Positions 1 to 12,400 of a stretch of 64,000 bases of DNA are shown piece by piece. The DNA lies in NCBI GenBank assembly GCA_002007465.1, contig LNAC01000279.1, forward strand, positions 664,088 to 728,087, given 5' to 3'. Below the pieces are notes generated by a model. It searched no databases. It was not told where the DNA came from and saw nothing but the letters and a program-made list of their open reading frames with translations. The first letter of the stretch is position 1, and the number at the start of each line of letters is the position of its first letter. A program made the translations under genes and the position numbers. The stretch comes from Ailurus styani (taxonomy: Eukaryota; Chordata; Mammalia; Carnivora; Ailuridae).

Positions 1-1056
1 CTCGGGGAAGCAGCCCCTCCTCTGTCCCAGGCTCATGGCTCGTGCCGCAGAGTTAGGGCTTCGCGGCCACCACAGTGCTTTCGGAGCACACCAGCCAGCA
101 GTGACGTGCGACAGTTAACCCTTCCGTGCACTCCCGGACACAGCACCGTGGGAAGGAGCGGAAGACGTGCTGGGACTCCTTCGGGGGAACGGGAATGCCC
201 ACAGAGACACACCAAGTTCTGCCTTAAAAAGCCTCTGTCACCTCGAACACAAACAGAGCTCCCGCCACAATGAGGTGAAATACCAGGCAAAGAGCACTGC
301 GTGCAAAACACAGCGGCAGACAGTCGGGGCCACAGCGCATGGCGAGAGGCTGGGCGGCCAGCCGCTGCAGCGACCCACCACGTGCCCGTGAGCCGTGCGG
401 GCACCCCGAGGATCCGGGGTCGGGGGCCGCGCGTCCTCCCCGCTCTCCCCACCAGACGGCCCCCATGCTGCGGTCTCCTCCGCTGGGGAGCAGCCTGCCC
501 CCCCCTGCAGGCTCGGCACCCCGGGCAGGCAGACGCTGAGCCTTCACGGTGTCTCCCACACCCAGGGGACCGTGTCCGGGACCCAGCATTTAGGGCTGAC
601 ACAGCACAACCCGCAGCCTCAACCTCGTCCTGTCCGACACGCACGGATCGGGCCCCAGGGGGACACTACCCTGGTTCGCGGCTCTGTGTCCTCGGAACGA
701 GACAACGGCACCTGAAAGCCTGCCGATCAGGGGCTGTCCCGGGAGGAGCCAGGGTGGGGGAACGCGTCCGTGGAAGAGCCCCGGGTGAAAGAGACAATGA
801 AGTCGCCCAACTTTTCTCTCTTGCAGAACAAAGTCCCGCTCCAGGAACGCCCAGCCCCCGTCTGCCCACGCGCCCCTCCGGCACACTCGCTGACACGGGC
901 CCCAGCCGAGGTGCACGGGCGCCCGAGGGGCACTGTCCCCATGAAGCAGCCCCTCCCCACACAGGCGCCCGCGAGCCCGGACAGCTCACGGCGACTCAGG
1001 GGCTCTGCGGGGCAGCCAGGGTCCCCAAGAGCCTCATTCGTCATAAAATTATTCAT
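1..1056. other. GC-rich unique sequence, no supported gene
   Basis: GC-rich, CpG-containing sequence with overlapping open frames in several registers on both strands. None has a recognisable domain, signal peptide or clean splice-site pair. Several overlapping frames in the same interval are expected from stop-poor GC-rich DNA, so I call no gene. No interspersed repeat was recognised. Confidence 0.5.
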
Positions 1057-1345
1057 AGGGTCTAACTAAGTTTTCAAAGTACTGAATTAAAGACTCAGCT
1101 TTCTTTAAATAATTATGACTTAAAAATCTGATATTAACTGTAACTTACATTATGTAACTTACTTTCAATAGATAACTGTGAAAAGACATTTTCTGAAAAT
1201 ATGAAAAAATGAGTGTTTTGGTTTGTTGTTTAGTAAAATTTGCATTTTTGACAGAAATATACTCATGTTTTATATATTTTAAACTCAATTATGTATTTTA
1301 TTTTGAATCCTTTGGATCAAAGACCAGATAATAAGTGTTTCAGAC
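1057..1345. other. AT-rich unique block
   Basis: Abrupt switch from GC-rich to AT-rich DNA with many short A and T runs. No open frame of note and no repeat family recognised. Confidence 0.5.
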
Positions 1346-2110
1346 GTTGGGGTCGCATGTTTCTGTTGCTTACAGACTCACGGAGGTGGTCACGGCCTTG
1401 GGATTGGGGCCAGGAGAAAAGCTCCTGGCAAACGCTTTCCCCCACGCATGGCGCAGATCGTCATGAGAAGCAGAGAACTCTCGGCTGGTGAGCTGGGTTT
1501 GGGGGGTGGGGCACGGTGACACTGCATGCATGGTGGCGGGCCAGCCTCCAGGCAGGCAACACTCAGGGAGAAGGGGAAGGTGCGGCAGCAGAGAGGAGAC
1601 GCAGGAAGGAAGGTGGGGGCCGGACAAGGAAAGGGCAGCCTGGAATCTGGCGAGGGGAGCAGGCTTGGGGCCCCAGGACGTCAGGTCTGGGCACTGTCCG
1701 TGTCCACACCCACAGGCTCCCNCCTGGGGCAGGGGGGGGCGGGGGGAGCGGCTGTGGCCCAGGGGTCGCCAGGTTGGGACGCCCCTCTTCTCCCGCAGCT
1801 GTGCATTTCTCATGCCCACAAAGGCCTGGCCTGAAACAGCCACGGCAGCTCACTGTGGTAAAACAACATCCAACCACCTCCCTCTCTCCAGCCGACGTCA
1901 CGTGCTTCACAACTGCATGTGACAGGCTGCCTTGGGGGAACCCCCCGCCCCCCCGCCCCATGCGCCGGGCCGGCATTCCTGCCACTCGGGACTCTGGGGG
2001 CTCGGACCCTCTGCTGAGTTTGGTCCCCAACGGAGGAGCTCTAAAGCAGCCCAGGGGACTGAGAACCAAGAAACCACAGAGGAAACCACAAAGGAAAACA
2101 TAAACATTTG
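1346..2110. other. GC-rich unique sequence with an ambiguous base
   Basis: GC-rich sequence with G and C homopolymer runs and an N at 1722 inside a C/G-rich stretch. Open frames cross the N and are not credible genes. Nothing else recognised. Confidence 0.45.
1722..1722. other. Ambiguous base (N)
   Basis: Single unresolved base in a C/G-rich context. Confidence 1.
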
Positions 2111-3477
2111 TCAACAATTTTAAATATGAAACAAGAAAATTTCTTTGGACCTATTTTAAAATATAAATGCTTGGGTATTTCCATGAGTTTCTTTGTTAAT
2201 GACTCCCTTGCCACGCCCTGAAACACGCTAGGCGCCTCCCCCTGACAATGGTCACGCGCCATGATTAACGGGCCGGAGACAGTGAGGACGAGCCAGAGCA
2301 TGTGTGTGGACCCGTCCAAGCCAGCAGCGAGAACGTCACAGCCTCCTGCCCCGCCCCTCCCGCCCTGGGACGCACTGGCGCAGGCGGGTCTACACAGCCC
2401 TGGGCACTGGCCCCAGGGGTCTCCTGATGGGGACGGAACCAAGGAAGCAAGGATTTGAGAACAAAGCCAGAACTTCTGGAACTCTCTGACCCACAAAAAA
2501 GAGCTTAATACTGTCAGAATCTTGAGCAGTCCAGATCAAATGAAACACAGATTTTTGTTTTTGTAAAAGGTAATTGATAAAGAGCTGTCTGGAGACTAGA
2601 TGCCTTATGATGAGGATATCTGGGGATTTAATGCACGAAGAAGTCAAGTAAAAACAAGGAGCATCCCCCCCGCTACCAGAGACACTCCCATTTTTACTGT
2701 TTTCTCCTTCTGTTTTAGGGTTTTCATCTGGATCTGGTCTCTCCAGGAAGCCCAGCTCGGTGGGGGTCCCACCCTGCCCCACGCACGGGCACAGCCCTGG
2801 TGAGGCCACCTCGGGGCCCCAACAAACCAGCACAGGCTTCTTCTCTGTGCCCTGGAAATGAGAAAATTTTACTTTCTCCATCTCCGTCATAACCTTCCCA
2901 ATTTTTCCTACCTTTAGCATCATTTAAGAAAAGCGCAAAAATAGAATGCCTGCATTCTTAAGAATCAAGAAATTCACAGCAGAACGGCAATGACTTAGTG
3001 CTCGAGATACGGTCTCTGCAATGATTAACTGACAGTTTATCATTTAAAGAAATACTTTGAAGATCTGTTCTCCAACTTTAAAAGGACATCCATTTCTGAC
3101 TTCAGCTGCCACATCTTTGCGAGTTAATGGCTACTGAATTCTAGGAGAACTTCCTAAATAGCCACGCACCATTTAGCATCTGACACTCCTGTACCTCATT
3201 AATTTTATTTTTATCCATGTTCTCAGAGTAAAGATTCCAAAATTTAATGTTCCTAGAATAGTAATTTATGAAAAAGACTCTTAACAACTATTTTTCTAAG
3301 AAAAAAAGGAGTTTATTGCATTAGAACACTGAAGTCTGAGATGAGTCTGTTATTAATTATTCGGTAGAATCAACACATGGGAAGTTGTAGTGCTACTTAA
3401 TATCCAAGTGCCTCAGAATGTGTTACTATGAGAGACAGCGAATACGCATTCATTCAACTAATAGGCAGCACCGGCTG
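2111..3477. other. AT-rich unique sequence with a GC-rich island
   Basis: Mostly AT-rich DNA (2111-2200, 2480-2700, 2860-3470) around a more GC-rich core near 2230-2460. No coding potential or repeat family that I can support. Confidence 0.45.
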
Positions 3478-4330
3478 AGTAGGGGCCAGGACTGAGCCGG
3501 GTGCTGGGGACACGCCAGGGAACAGAAGCAGCTTCTGCTCCGCGAAGGGCAAGAGAGGCAGGCGACGAGGGCGCCATCAGCCACCGAATGGCCTCGTACG
3601 TCAGGGGAGGGTGGGTGTTACCCCGGAAGGTGACTGGGGGCAGGAGGGCAGCGGTCTTTCCGGGTCTTGAGGACGACGGCAGTGAGGCACACAGGCCCGA
3701 GGAACCAGGAGGAGGCAGCTGGAAGAGAGTCTGAGGAACACAGGCAAAGACTCCGTGGCAGCAGTCGGAATGGCCAGGAACAGCCAGGAGGCCGGGCTGG
3801 CAGAGGTGGAAACCAGGAGGTCCAAAGGCCGGCTCCGCAGCCCCAGGCCCAGTGCAAGGACCTGGTAGTCCCTCTGCCCAGGAGCTTTAGCCTGGTCCTG
3901 GCCTCTGGCCACTGGTGAAGAACAGGTGTGGGGCAAGGGCTAACACAGGGGGCCTGGTCAGAGACTGGTGCAGACACACCTGATGGCTCAGGGCACGTGA
4001 TGGCAGAGGCAAGAAATAACCAACCCGGATGCATGCTGAGGGACAGCAGACACGTGGCCCAGAAGGGGACAGAAGACACTGGATGGCCAGGGCTTGTGGC
4101 CCGAGAGCCTGGAGAGATGGGGAGACTGCGGGTGTCAGGAACCAGGGGTCCGGTTTGCTGTCTGAAGTCACAGACATTGCAGATGCCCAGGAAGAGATGT
4201 TGGGCAGAGCCAGGGTCGGAGGCTGACAGATGTGTGCATGGCTGAGACACCAGGTCACGAGTAGAGATGGAGCCCAGGAGAAACCAGGACTGAGCCACAA
4301 AGGCACCACTGCTGGTAGGTGACAGGACGG
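3478..4330. mobile_element. Ancient interspersed repeat, LINE2-like (probable)
   Basis: The order of phrases follows an old mammalian repeat I remember: a GGTGCTGGGGACAC-type block near 3500, AACAGCCAGGAGGCC near 3780, then GAGATG/GGCAGAGCC-type blocks near 4190-4290. The match is degenerate, and a deeply diverged copy is what one would expect. The two long open frames here on the minus strand have no recognisable features. LINE2 is my best guess at the family; the orientation is not certain. Confidence 0.4.
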
Positions 4331-4594
4331 GAAGGATGGGCAGGAAGCTTGCAAGGGAGCAGCCTCTAAGGCAGAGAGTGGTGGATGAGTTTACCAAGAA
4401 ACTGTCACCTTCCAGACACCACACACAGACCAGTTCACGTACACTTCACCAAATGTCAGCCTCTGAAATGACTGCACAAAGGGCAGCCTAGAAACGGCCA
4501 CCATCTGTTTTATAACCATCAAGGATGTCACTCAAGTGTTTGTGAGCGGAATTGTGCAGTGTACAACCCATACAGCTGTACAGTGTGGCAATGA

Positions 4595-4830
4595 TTATAG
4601 CACAGTAGTAACCAGCACAAAGCCCAAAGCAGGTCTCTCTGGTCAAAGGCCTACCCTACCTCCTGCTAGCCAGGGAACCCTGGGCAAGTTCTTACCCTCC
4701 TGGTTCCTCAGATTCCTCAGTACAACACAGAAGGCAGTGCAGGCACATGCCCCAGGCTTGCTGGGGGGATCAAGTGAAGACGGTGCAGGACACGCTGCCC
4801 AACTGGGTTCTGGCTGCTATCATATCATCG
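4595..4830 (+). mobile_element. MIR SINE remnant
   Basis: The core follows MIR: a CCTGGGCAAG-like block (CCCTGGGCAAGTTCTTACCCT near 4679), then CTCCTGGTTCCTCAG and a diverged tail with GGATCAAGTGAAGACGGTGCAGGACACGC in place of the MIR GGATTAAATGAG region. MIR is an ancient tRNA-derived SINE shared by mammals. Heavy divergence and no visible target duplication fit great age. Confidence 0.6.
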
Positions 4831-5827
4831 GCACCACTGCTTTATAAAAAGAAGCCCTCCAGCCACAGGGCAAGCAGCTCATCTGAGGACACACACGCCA
4901 AGAAAGCGGCAGACAGGGTTCAGAATCCAGGACACTTGGAACTTGGGGCCCGAGCTCTTCACTCCTTTACAGTGCTGCCCAGTTAAAGCAAAAACAGGAC
5001 CGCTCAATTCTACTTTTTTATATGTTATGATTCCTCACAATTTTAAGTCAAAATAGCATGTACGTATTTCTCTAAATTAACACATCTCTAGTTTCTGTGT
5101 GAAAATGGGTTCAAACAGATGGAGTGAGTATAGTTTACGTCTACTTGCAAAATTCCTCCACTCAATTAAGATCATAAATTCAATTAAGCTTTTTCCATTT
5201 TCTTTTACGGTAACTCCATCAAGGAATTTTAAATTAAAATTAGAACCTACATTTCTCAAATAAGTACAGCAGATGTTAGATTTGGCAGGGGAAAAAAAAG
5301 GCACTCAAATTGAAGGCCCTAAAATTAGCTCCCAAAGCATAAAGCAACCTAAACCTAAGGAAGCAGCCATAGGTGGTGGCCCACAGATGGCCCAGGTGTC
5401 CCATGGACGGAGGCTGGTGACAGGGAACTCAAGTTCAGCAGGCACAGGGCTGCCAGGGAGAGCTCTGAAACCTCACTACGTACCAAAGAAAACTTAGAAA
5501 GAAATGCTACGATCAAGTCTAAACATAAATTTGAAACTAAACGGGTATGCAATGGATAGCCACGGTTTAAATAGATATTTCTTTAAAGATGAGCTTTTGA
5601 AGCACCCTTAAAAAATAATGCTTATTATTATCAAACATTAAAAAACCCACAAATCTTTTGAAATATAAAGTAAAACTGGTTGGTCCTTCAAAGAAGACAA
5701 AGTGACTTTATTCAATTTGGAATAGAAAACCTCTGACTAACTTCATGTATTTATAGATGATGTCGGGCTGTTTTCAACTTGGATATGTGAAGAGGCACGA
5801 AGCAACATAAACGTAAGTGTGGACAAG
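4831..5827. other. Unique sequence, AT-rich in the second half
   Basis: No gene. From about 4990 to 5830 the sequence becomes AT-rich with several poly-A/T runs. The only frames are short and featureless. Confidence 0.45.
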
Positions 5828-5841
5828 AAATGTACAATATG

Positions 5842-6030
5842 GGGGCACCTGGGTGGCTCAAGTGGGTTAAGCCTCTGCCTTCGGCTCAGGTCATGATCTC
5901 AGGGTTCTGGGATCGAGGCCCGCATCGGGCTCCCTGCTCAGCAGGGAGGCTGCTTCCCCCTCTCTCTCTGCCTGCCTCTCTGCCTACTTGTGATCTCTCT
6001 CTCTGTCAAATAAATAAAGTCTTTAAAAAA
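5842..6030 (+). mobile_element. CAN SINE (SINEC, mustelid-type), full length, young
   Basis: tRNA-Lys-derived carnivoran SINE. It runs from the head GGGCACCTGGGTGGCTCA through CTCAGGTCATGATCTCAGGG and a CT-rich segment to an AATAAA-containing A-rich tail. It is bounded by a perfect 14-bp target duplication, AAATGTACAATATG, at 5828-5841 and 6031-6044. The intact duplication and consensus-like body indicate recent L1-driven insertion. Confidence 0.95.
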
Positions 6031-6044
6031 AAATGTACAATATG

Positions 6045-7213
6045 CACAAAGGTGTTCGGTCTGACTGAAAACTCGAACAAGAGTAAACGGAGAAGAAAAC
6101 AGTAACAAGGTGATTAGAGCCACGACAGCTGGACCACAGAGCGCAGGGCCAAAGCCACACAACCTGTGGGCCCGAAGACCAGAACACACGCAAACCAGGA
6201 GCATACTCGTTAGGATGGAAGAAAGCATCCTAGAAATAAAAATCCGCGTTGGCCCCTGGAAGACACCCACGTGCGTGGAAAAGTGAAAAAAAGCAAAGAA
6301 AATTCACATCTTTTTCAGCCACATTCCTGAAATCCATGGATAAAGAATTCTAAGGGAATCTAGACCAACACAATCGAATCAGTGAGGAGACGAAGTCAGG
6401 CCAGAATTTCCAAGTTCTAGCAAAAGGGCGGTGTGACCTCTAAGCTGAGTTTCATCAAGATGCCGTTCAACTAGAACGGGGGGGGGGGGGTCCTCCCGAG
6501 ACCCTGACATGTGTCATCGGTACCTCCACTACCAAGTCCAGGGTCCTAGGGCAGGTGGCCCCCAGGCCTCACGTCCTGTCTGCACAGACCCAAGAGCACA
6601 CGGTCCGTGAGGACTCACGGCCACCCCCAGCCCACGAGGCCGTGGTGGGCAGGAAGGGGGCGCATCGCCCTGAGCCTGGAGAGTGGGATGCACCCTGGGC
6701 CAGTGCTCAGGGGCGGTTCTGTAGCTGCCTCCCCCAACCCCCTGCCCAGAGGCAACTCGACGCACTGAAGCCTCCCCTCCATCTAGGATTCCGGAATTCT
6801 GTGCCTTGTGGGCAGAATCTGAGCCAGGACTTGGCGCCCCTGGATGACATCCCAGATGGCAGCTGTCGCCTGGCCAGGCTGGCCCCCAGGACCCGGCCCC
6901 TGCTGCACAGCCAAGGAAGAATGAGCAGTGCAGGAGGACAGGACGGCAGAGTGGGGACGGGGCTGACCTTGGCTGGTAAAGGTCGAGCAGGTGCAAGGCA
7001 AGGGTTCACAGAAGGGAGATTCTAAACCTTAAATACTGACGTTACTCTTAAGTGCACGGTGGCAACTCTGCATGAAGATCAGACACACACGCACACACAC
7101 ACGTTGTTACTGTCTTCCTCAAATTGCCACTCTGTCAGCACTGTTAAAACAACAGGCCCCAAAATGGCCTCGCTTAGCCTGAGTCCCAGGTCACCAAACT
7201 GAGAATTTAATCA
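6045..7213. other. Unique sequence with a G13 run and a CA microsatellite
   Basis: No supported gene. It contains a 13-base G run at 6478-6490 and an interrupted (CA)n microsatellite at about 7083-7104. From 6530 to 7020 it is GC-rich with overlapping spurious frames on both strands. Confidence 0.5.
7083..7104. repeat. (CA)n microsatellite
   Basis: Short CA dinucleotide run interrupted once by a G. Likely length-variable between individuals. Confidence 0.85.
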
Positions 7214-7471
7214 CAGCCCTGGCCTCTCCCAGAAGCGGGAGCTCAGCGTCTGTCCGGCGTCACCTGGTGGGCACCAGCGAGGCCATCTGTCCGGCGGAGC
7301 CCGCGGCCCCTGCAGGCGAGGGACCTTGCCCAACGAAGCCACGTCCTCCGGGATGAGGTCCTCGTCCTGGTCCCTCCTGCCCGTGAAGGTCTCCTGTCTG
7401 TGCAGCTGCCGGGGCTCCTTCCTGCCCGCTGCGCTGCCAGCGGCAGCTTCGGGGTCCCCGGAGGAGGCAAC
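7214..7471 (-). other. Exon-like open frame, unrecognised, low confidence
   Basis: An 86-codon stop-free minus-strand frame with no methionine, so it could only be an internal or terminal exon. Its middle encodes a polar charged run (RQETFTGRRDQDEDLIPEDV). A plausible splice donor, CAG followed by GTGACG, lies near 7260. Against it, I see no polypyrimidine tract before a suitable acceptor upstream, and I do not recognise the peptide. It may be chance in a GC-rich patch. Confidence 0.15.
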
Positions 7472-7474
7472 TCA

Positions 7475-8327
7475 GACCTTCAACGTCGACTTCGCTAGCT
7501 TTTGTTTGACACCACACAATCAGAGCTTGATGGATAGGCTTTTCTGCATTTTCTCTTAACTATTCTAAAATAGTAGAACCATGAAATGATGTTACACATA
7601 AACTGTATACACAAAGTACTAACTTTTTAAATAGTGGAACAGATGTATGCAATTGCATCTTCTAATTCCACAACACAGTGAAGGCCCCTCCGCAGACTCC
7701 ATTAATTATTGTTAAATGTATAAACCGATAAAATTTAATTTACAAATCCTACCACTTGCGGGACCAAATCCGTTATAAACGCTCCATACCCTACCTCATG
7801 GGTTCTTCAAAATGGTTCGAATAATGCCATTAAACAGAATCTTTTTGGAAGGAAGCCGGCATCTGGGTTCACAGGGGAAATGCATGGAAAACTGGATTCC
7901 TGACCAGAAAACAAAGTTTTCTCAGCGGCCAGGGCTCGGCATCCGGGTGCGATCCCACAGCGCCACCTAGTGTTGAGTCGTCCGCTCACAGGCCCCGGGA
8001 CCTTGGGGGACACACACTAGGTCCTGGGACACCCACATCAGAGACCCCCAGGTGGGCAGGGGTGAGGGAGAGGGGCTCCACATCTTGGCTGCAGCGGGGG
8101 GGTGTGCTGACCATACCCATTTGTCAGAACATAGCAAACTGAACACCTAATAAAAGAGGTGATTTTTATTGTACATAAATCAAACCTCAGTAAGTCCAGC
8201 TTAAGAACACAAAAATCACAGTCTCGATCGGAGATACAACAGAAAATACGCAGATTTCAGGAAGAAGGGATGGACACATTCCCACGAACAGAAGAACGAG
8301 CCCGACAAGACAGAGCGAAGTGAGCGT
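7475..8327. other. AT-rich then mixed unique sequence
   Basis: AT-rich to about 7800, then mixed composition. No gene or repeat family recognised. Confidence 0.45.
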
Positions 8328-8495
8328 GTCGGTCCCCGCCCCGTGCCTGTGGCCGCCGCGGCCACCCCCGCCGCACAGACGCGGAGCCTGGGCAGGGAGG
8401 CCGAGCGCGGGGCCGGGGACGCGGAGCTGCCACAGGGAGGGCCGCGCTCCCCCCCGCTGTGCTCCACCGGCCGGGGCGACGTGAGCATCCGGAAA
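8328..8495. promoter_or_regulatory. Short CpG-dense patch
   Basis: About 165 bp with closely spaced CpG dinucleotides (GCCGCGGCC, ACGCGG and GAGCGCGGGG motifs) in ordinary surroundings. It is shorter than usual CpG-island thresholds and has no neighbouring gene start that I can support, so a promoter role is only a possibility. Confidence 0.2.
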
Positions 8496-9009
8496 AGGAA
8501 ACCTGGCAGAGAAAGGGCGCGACCCAGTTACAAAGTACGCTAGTGTGGCACAGCGCTCCACTGTGAGTAGAGCGAGCTGAAAGAGGAGTGGTTTTAACAT
8601 CCTCCTGTGTGCGCGCAGCAGCGAGGGCACGCACAGCAGCGAGGGATGACGGAGAAGGAAGTACGATCACACACATTTTACTTGACTCTGAAACGAACAT
8701 CACTTACGAATTTGCAACAGACTGACCCATGGTTCCAGAACAGAAAGTAAAGTTTTCTGCTTTGATTAGGTAAAAGAAGGAAAGAGGGAGGCAGGCCTGC
8801 CAGAGGTGAGCAGCAGAGTGAGGAGGAGATGACGGGCAGGGCAGGACACGTGCCCGCACGCACCTGACACAGCGGGCCGCTGGGAGACAGCCTGAGCTCC
8901 AGGGGACAGAAGCGCTTCCTAAGACAACCGGTACAAGAGCACAGCTGTCAGTCCGGGCTGCCTGGCTCTGTGCTCCTCGCCTGTACCAGGGGTGCTACGA
9001 GAGTCAGAC
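8496..9009. other. Unique sequence, nothing recognised
   Basis: Mixed-composition DNA with no open frame of interest and no recognisable repeat. Confidence 0.45.
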
Positions 9010-9410
9010 GCTCATTGTTCCAGGGTCCCTTGGGACCACAGCTGGCCACAGGACACAGTCCTAGACACTGAGCTATACGTGAACTATGATGGAGGTTTCT
9101 GGAATGCCCTGATGAAAAGGACAGACATGGCCGCACTGCCTGACCCTTCCCAGCTATTCCTGCCTCAAATACAGATGTGATGGCTGGTGCTGCAGCAACC
9201 ACACTGCAACCAGGAGGGAAAGGTTAGGAGAACCACCGAGATACAGATCCAGACCATTGACATGGTTGTGCTCTCAACCAACTCTAGTAAAAACCTACTT
9301 TTGTGTTCTTTACCGTGAAATAAAGAATAAATCCCCACTAGTTTAAGACATTGTAGGTCATGTGTTCTGGGACTTTCAGCCAAAAGCACTCCTAAACAAC
9401 ACAAGAAAGA
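9010..9410 (+). mobile_element. Possible old LTR-type (MaLR/MLT-like) remnant
   Basis: The segment near 9320-9400 reads like the end of old mammalian LTRs: AATAAAGAATAAATCC, then a diverged GTTTAAGACATT block corresponding to GTTTAAGCCACT, then a CAGCCAAAAGCACTCCTAA ending. The upstream part also resembles the GATGGCTGG... portion of such elements. No internal retroviral coding sequence is present. The family call is tentative. Confidence 0.35.
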
Positions 9411-12400
9411 AAGGCCAAAAAAGTGTGAAGTGAGCTCAAGCTGCTACTATCTGAACAGACCATCAACAGATGACATCTAAAATACATAAATCACAAACCA
9501 GCAAGGTTATTATTTAGAAACGTAAGTACAGCAGGGACTGCCATCCTCACCCCAACATCTGCTCCCCCCTTCCTCTGTGAGGCAGAGTGCCGTGTGGCCA
9601 GCCAGCAGGAACAACATGCCCAGCCCCCGTGACTGGTCATGGTCGTGGGACTGAAGTGCCCAACTCCTGCCCTCTCCCTCACCTCGACTCCCCCCACCGC
9701 ACCCCCTCCCACAGTCACAGACCCTGGACACACCCACGCCACCGCCACGGGGCTGCTGGAATCGCCCCTCGTCCCGCCATGCCCCTGCTCAGCAGCGCCC
9801 CTGCCCCGTGCTCCCCTCCCCCAGAAAACGGGCTGTATCTTTCTAGAGTCGGTCCCTCCCCTGCCCCAGGAAGCTCACCCTGCCCGGACAACAGGCCACC
9901 TGCCTCCTGCCCCCACTTTCGTCATGGCGGCAGCAGATACCACTGTGCCCCCAGGTCCCAGTCCCCCTCCCAGGCCCTCCGACACAGCTCTGCCGTGAGC
10001 ACAAGACCACTACCCCCTCCTTGAGGCGCCCAGAAGGGAAGCTGCCCTCCGTCCTCCCGTGCTCCAGCCCCCAGATCCCAGAACCAGGAGGGAGGCCTGC
10101 GGCGCCCCAGCTTCCTCCGCACAGTTGCAGTGGGGGCGCCCGGCACCCGCCACAACCTCCACGTGCAAGTGGGTCTGGCAAGGGGCTCAGAGCCCATCAG
10201 CTCGCCTCCCCTCGGTTCAGAGCGGCAGCCGCCCACAGGGCACTGCAAGTCCCACCCTGGGAAAAGCCTTCGAAGGAAACAGAAGGAATCAGGGGAGACC
10301 AGACCTCCCTGCACCTACAGATGAACCTCTGCCGTGCTGCTTCACATGTCTATCACGGCTGAGTGCCTGGATCCACAATTTCCCACCAGTCGGGCCCAGA
10401 GCACACGGCAGCGAGGAGAACACTGCCACCCAGCTCTGAACCGCTGCAGAGATCGATGGCTTCTCCCCAACAACGTACAGGCAGCTGGACTTCCATCTTT
10501 GCAAGTCGTACTTTGGCAGTTCATGATGTCTTTTTTTGTCCATCTGGAAACTTCAATCCACAGCACATAAAAACCGGGAATACAACCACTTTTCAGAAAT
10601 TTTTCAAACTTGATACTGTTTAAACCAAGTTTTACTTGGATTTTTCCATTTTTTGGACGGAGAACACCCCAAATCACGACTCCCCACTCTAGCCCATCTG
10701 AGAGCTTCCGCAGCCGTAGCAGGGGGCTGGCCTCACCCGTGCCTGCAGGCCCGCGGCTGCCCAGGGCTTGAGACAAACAGCTAGGGGAGGGCCGCGCCTC
10801 ACTGTGCGGCGCTGGCCCCCGTGGGCTCCGCACCCAGACACCCCGTTGGAGAGGCTGCCACCCCTCTCTCGGGCGTCCCTCCCCAATACCGTCCACGCCC
10901 ACCAGCGCCACGGGGGCCATCCTGCCTGTCCCGCCAGCATCCCAAGGGCTGTGGTCAGCACCTGCCCGCATGTGTTTGTTGGCTAAACAAAGTGGGCCGT
11001 GCACCTCCTGGCAACTCCGCCTCGCCCAGGCCCTCCACTCCTACGGGGGCGGGCTGGCTTCACTCCCCCTGTCCGGCTGTGGCCCGTACTAGGGGCAGCC
11101 GCAGGACGGACAGCGCGAGGCTGTCCTGCGTGGCCCACCGGGCGGGCAGATGTCCCCCAACCCCACCCTGCTCCCGGCTAGCTCCACGATGCCGCCGGTC
11201 TTGAACGTCGAGGCCCCTTGGAGAGGAGCCCTCTGCTCCTGGGGCCCCTGCGGAACATGAGCGGATGGCGGTGGGGTGGGGACGTCAGCCAAGGCCCTCG
11301 ACTCGTGCCCCGATGGTCAGCTGCATGGTCCCGTGGGCTCACCGATCGAGCAGACTCACGTCACGCTCCGCACGCCATTCTTCGCCCCATCGAACAAAAC
11401 GTGAAGGTGGACAGCAGGCCGGCCGGCTCCAGACAGCCCTTCGGTCTCGGCCGCTCCCCGCGGCCTCACTGGGAGCTGGCTTTCACTAGCTTCTGTGTCC
11501 CCGCCTTCTGCTTCCTCGGGAGCCACCTTTCCTAGTTGGTCCCATTGGCCTCTTCCCCTAAGACACTGATTCCTGTAGGTCACCTGCACTTCTGTGTCTT
11601 GTTCCGGCGCTAGGGTCCTGGGACCCAGGCGCGCTGTCAGGAGCGATCTGTGAGCGAAGCCTTGAGGCCGTGGGCGCGGGAGGCACTGAGGGCAGGCGGC
11701 CCCGTCCTCTGGGTTCAAAGGCACCCTGGCCGAGGCACTGGGTCAGGGTGCCGTCCTCCTGGCCAATGGGGGCCGGCAGAGGTGGAGCCCGGACAAGGAA
11801 GCCTGGGCGAGACCTGTGCGCCAAGCCCCCCTTCCAGCAAGTCTGCAAACACTTCTGCGCGGAGCCAGATGGGCCGACACTCCGTCTCTGGGCCTGCAGA
11901 CAGTCGCTGTTGCACATTCTGCTTCTGCCTGCTTGCTTTTCAGTTCCCAAAAGATGCAAAAGCCATTCTTCACTCCAGACTCGGGACTTGGGCTCCACAT
12001 GAACACCTGCGGGGAGGCCTCTGTCCAGCCTTCTGGGGTACGCAGAGGGCGCCTACGGGCCTGGGGCACCCGGGCGGGCCTGGAGGACAGAGATGCCCGC
12101 CTCCTCCTCACCTTCATGTGTCCCTCGCAGGGTGACGGGCTCCGGCCTCTGGAAGTCTGTGCGCGCTTGCCGAGTGAGGGAGCCCCTTTTACGAGGGGAC
12201 GAGCCACACAGATTGCGTCTTCTGTGAAGACACCATGCGAGTGCTTCCTACCTGGTTCCCCTGCACCGTCTCGTCCTTACTGACGTGTGGAGTCTTCACG
12301 TGTCACAGACTCTGGAGACAAAGCCAGGCCTCTGTCAACTAGGCGTCCCCGTCAGGTACACGCCCCTGGGGGACATGCCCCGTCAGGTAGGCCCCTGGTC

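Noticed and set aside
301..1065. 254-codon plus-strand frame
   Set aside because: P/R/A-rich, overlapped in all registers, no features.
3618..4424. 268-codon minus-strand frame
   Set aside because: Lies in a probable ancient repeat, competes with open frames in other registers and has no domain.
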